Notes under the pieces: model-generated
The model's database searches: none
Seen by the model: only the letters and a program-made list of their open reading frames with translations
What the model was told of the DNA's origin: nothing
From: Chromera velia
Taxonomy: Eukaryota; Sar; Chromeraceae
NCBI GenBank assembly: GCA_018398765.1
Contig: JAHBMJ010003590.1
Coordinates: 131,648 to 166,575 of the forward strand
Direction: 5' to 3'
Length of the DNA: 34,928 nucleotides
Shown: positions 32,215-34,928 of the stretch, one piece after another
How positions within the stretch are numbered: the stretch's first letter is position 1
Layout: every line of letters starts with the position of its first letter
Made by a program: the position numbers and the translations under genes

Positions 32215-32240
32215 CTCCGTGCGAGTTGCTTGAGGGGCAC
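32215..32240 (+). repeat. 26-bp direct repeat, copy 2
   Basis: Exact copy of 32150-32175. It could be a paired binding site or a trace of a small duplication. Confidence 0.9.
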
Positions 32241-32721
32241 ATTTTGGAGTCAGGGCGACACCGTGACAAACATCGAACCCCCCCCCCCCAAAATGAAAAA
32301 ATGCGTTATGCGAGTGCGTGCGATCTCAGGGCCTCTCGGCTGATCTCAGCAGAGCTGAGCTGCCCCCCGAGGCGACTGCATGCGGCAGTCCGGCGCGGGT
32401 GCGGCGACGCGCGGCCCGGGCGGGCCCATGCAGGACCGCGGACCAGGACCGCGACAGATATTGTGGCGAGAAACAGCTCAAAAACTAAAAAAAAAAAGCG
32501 AATTTTGGCTCCGAAACGCAAACTCAAAACTTAGTTCTGCAAAAACGGCGAACCGGATCACAGGGCTTCAACAATTCGACGAGAGATCGAAAGCGACAAG
32601 GTAGATCACCCTTCCCATGTCTTCCTACACAGTCCACGAATAGTACGCAAGTGCCAAAGGACCAGAACCTCGTATTGAGCTGACGGCTCTTAAAGCTGCC
32701 GATCTTTCAGGACAAGCAAAG

Positions 32722-33578
32722 ATGAAGTTCTTAAGCACTCTTCTGATTCTGCTCGCTGTCGTCTCCGTCTCCGGTCAGTTTGGCTTTGTGTGCGTCATGA
32801 AGTCCTCAAGACTTGCCCCTTCTGTATCTCCTTTCGGTGCCAGATTGCTTTCTTGACGTAGTCGCCCCAACTGAGTAGATACAGACGCAAGATGCTTCAG
32901 GGCTTCTTTGTGCATATCTGTCTCGCGCACCCCTCTTCTCTTCATCCCTATGCCTGTCTTTGCTTTGCAGAGGGGCAGAGGCGACGTGACTTCCGCGGAA
33001 GCATTCGATGCGGTCAGCAGTTGCGTTTGGCTTAACATACGCACAAACGCACACCCTCTCTCTCTCAGCAGGGCATCCGACTGCCGCAGTGGTGGTGCTT
33101 TGCCCACTTGCGCACTACCTGCAGTCACACACATCCCTTCTCTGTCGATTTGACTATCGATTTGACTATGGAACTCACTTTCTCCATCCGACCAGCCTTC
33201 TGCCTCTATTTGTCTCACTTCAGTTTCTCCTTCCACCTTGTTGCAGGCCGGGAGTGCATCTCCTATGGCGCCCAGTGCAGAGGTGCCAGAGCGGGGACCG
33301 TCTCGCCCGCCGCCGCTTGCTTCCCCTGCACGTACCTGTGCAGAGCAGGATACTCTGACGCGTGCAGGGGCGCAAGGGTCTATTGTCGCCGCGGCAGCCG
33401 CGGCGGTCGTGGCTCGACTTACAGAACCCCGAGCTCCCTTCCTGTGTATGGAACCACGCCTGTCTACAGACCCGCCACTTATGGACGCCGTATGCAACAG
33501 GAGAACGCCACCGAAACAAACGGTCAGTCAGTTTTATTGGGCTCAAGCCCTGAGCAGATCTGTGTAAATCCATGCCTC

Positions 33579-33654
<76 letters not shown>

Positions 33655-34137
33655 ATGAAAGCAGACGATCTGTGGGAGGGTGCCGAGATGGAGTATCATG
33701 AGGTCGAGGAGGCCCCTTCAAACTCTTCCTCCCCCTCTGTGGACCCTCTGTTGGACCAGCTGATCCACGACCTTCTGGATGAGGGCTCAGAGTCAGAGGA
33801 CACCGACGCTTCGTTGGAAACTGTGTCAGACTCCACTCAGACAAGCCAGGAGGAGGAGCAGCAAGAGCAGTCTTCTTCAGTGAACTTGTTCAGCAGATAC
33901 AGCCATGTCCAGGAGCAGGGAGAGAAAGAGGAAGGTGAAGAGGCGAAGGCAGAGGACTCCGTTCCTTCTCCCTCTCCCTCTTCCTCTCCGTCATCCATGT
34001 GTGAGGGAGACGAGTGCTTCAGCCTTGCAGACGTGTGTGTTGGGGGGGGTGAGGACGCCTGCAGTTCCTGTGCCGTCCTGTGCGAATCTGGGTACAGCGG
34101 CGGTTGCAGGGGACAGGAGGCGTTTTGCATTGCATGA
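32722..34137 (+). CDS. Secreted protein with two 8-cysteine modules, family unknown
   Basis: Four exons: 32722-32773, 32971-33012, 33247-33522, 33665-34137 (280 aa); all introns are phase 1 with donors GTCAGT or GTCAGC. Residues 1-17 are a clear signal peptide (MKFLSTLLILLAVVSVS). Module 1 (31-78) and module 2 (236-278) share C-x3/4-C-x6-C-x13/7-C-x2-C-x3-C-x7-C-x6-C, with GYS inside the x7 spacing and RG in the last. Eight cysteines imply four disulfides, fitting an extracellular or endomembrane protein. Between them lie an Arg/Gly/Tyr/Pro-rich part (79-123) and a Ser/Glu-rich acidic part (124-235). I do not recognise the module; no function is proposed. The start is the only ATG giving the signal peptide. 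Divergent from the Prx-Grx gene. Confidence 0.85.
33584..33653. repeat. (GT)n microsatellite in the last intron of the Cys-rich gene
   Basis: Two GT runs separated by GACA, ending 11 bp before the acceptor AAAGCAG at 33664. ORFs beginning inside it are artefacts. Confidence 0.95.
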
Positions 34138-34773
34138 TCGAGGGGGAGATGTATGATCGTTAAGAATGCAGTGCAGCTGAGAGGGTTTGAGGGATTTGAA
34201 AAAAGAAAGAACCTGGGTTGGCGTCGATGTCCGTCGGGTTTAAATCTGCTTCTTCGTCCCCTCAGAAAGGTGAGGGGCGGCGTGCGAAATTTGTCGATGA
34301 AGTGAAGTCACGACACCATGAGGTCGTTGCCACCCACTCAGCTGCTTGCTTGAATGTCGTTTCTGCATGTGCATGACTGCATCGCAATGATCTTTTGTGT
34401 CTTTTGTGGCCTCCATGCTACTTGAGTATCTCAACAAGGTGCATGCTTGTGCGCCTTTGAGTGCTCTATTCGTCTGTAATGCATGAATGCCTGCATTCGT
34501 TTGTGGACTAGGAGGGGCAATTGAGACTGCAAGAGGACAGTGGGAAGCAGTATCTGTGCTGCCTGTGAATTGGTGTACAGAAAGAAGAGAGAGGCGGACC
34601 CACAACCAGAAACTGCAGGGGGCTCAAAGGGTTTTCTTGTATGCGTAGGCAATCAAGAAAAGGGAAATCAGAAACACATACAGACATGTGCACATGCTTG
34701 GCGAGATCTTTTGCTTGCCGGAGCAACCAAGAGACCTCTTTGAGCCAATTTTTTGCACTCGCATGGGATTGCG

Positions 34774-34812
<39 letters not shown>

Positions 34813-34928
34813 GATTGTGGAATCATGAGATTTTGGGTATTCTTCTGTGAATGTCTCTATCTCCGTAACCGACTCTTGCCACTGGTTTATTTTGGGTGAC
34901 GCGAAGCAGGTGAAGATGCCATGGGGGG
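34138..34928. other. 3' flank of the Cys-rich gene, no further gene seen
   Basis: No ORF with protein character. ORFs on the minus strand (34240-34726) overlap each other and have no splice or family support. A (GT)n run lies at 34777-34811. Confidence 0.5.
34777..34811. repeat. (GT)n microsatellite
   Basis: About 17 GT units near the end of the window. Confidence 0.95.

Larger units (their letters stand above)
31814..32721. promoter_or_regulatory. Divergent intergenic region, Prx-Grx gene and Cys-rich gene
   Basis: About 900 bp between two outward-facing ATGs, so both promoters lie here. It contains the dispersed repeat at 31961-32002, a perfect 26-bp direct repeat (32150 and 32215), a C-run at 32279-32289 and a GC-rich block (about 32380-32460). 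I cannot assign a TATA box or transcription start. Confidence 0.45.

Noticed and set aside
33581-33844. Minus-strand ORF ending in a Thr-His run
   Set aside because: Its C-terminus is the translated (GT)n repeat and it lies antisense to exon 4 of the Cys-rich gene.
1-34928. tRNA, rRNA, snRNA genes and CRISPR arrays
   Set aside because: I looked for tRNA-like T-loop sequence, 5S and U6 landmarks and found none. The tandem repeats are contiguous satellites and microsatellites without spacer structure.

Overview
The window is nuclear DNA of an intron-rich eukaryote. It has GT-AG introns of about 86-680 bp, exons as short as 16 bp, many microsatellites, several transposon families and a satellite array. 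One protein starts with a signal peptide followed directly by a Phe-led, Arg/Ser/Pro-rich segment, the bipartite leader of secondary red-lineage plastids. That suggests a photosynthetic chromalveolate. A chromerid such as Chromera velia is my best guess, but nothing here proves the species.

Layout. Positions 1-3858 hold no gene I recognise: simple repeats, a 1.06 kb inverted-repeat element (354-1413) and short dispersed repeats. At 3859-5846 (minus) lies a two-exon DUF4436-like membrane protein. It is transcribed away from a complete seven-exon cystathionine beta-synthase gene at 6440-10525 (plus; heme, PLP and CBS-pair modules; 530 aa). Positions 10526-17775 are a graveyard: unassigned exon-like ORFs, a hAT-like MITE with an 8-bp target duplication (12042-12709), a 1.86 kb transposon with roughly 190-bp terminal inverted repeats (14216-16072), and a broken transposase-like remnant. 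From 17776 to 26490 runs a satellite array of about 127-bp dimeric units, interrupted by a roughly 6 kb LINE-type retrotransposon (about 19626-25621) whose endonuclease-RT frame carries several stop codons.

The most notable gene is at 26504-31813 (minus). Thirteen exons splice in perfect phase into one 350-aa protein: plastid-type leader, type II peroxiredoxin, acidic linker, and a monothiol CGFS glutaredoxin. Divergent from it, at 32722-34137 (plus), is a four-exon secreted protein with two copies of an 8-cysteine module that I do not recognise.

Across the four spliced genes I placed 22 introns. Twelve have C at donor position +3 (GTC...), and several donors run straight into (GTCN)n tetranucleotide tracts. 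This shared splice-site habit argues that all four genes belong to the same host genome. CBS (cysteine supply) and the Prx-Grx fusion (glutathione-linked peroxide removal) both touch thiol metabolism, but they lie 16 kb apart with transposons between, so I infer no functional cluster.
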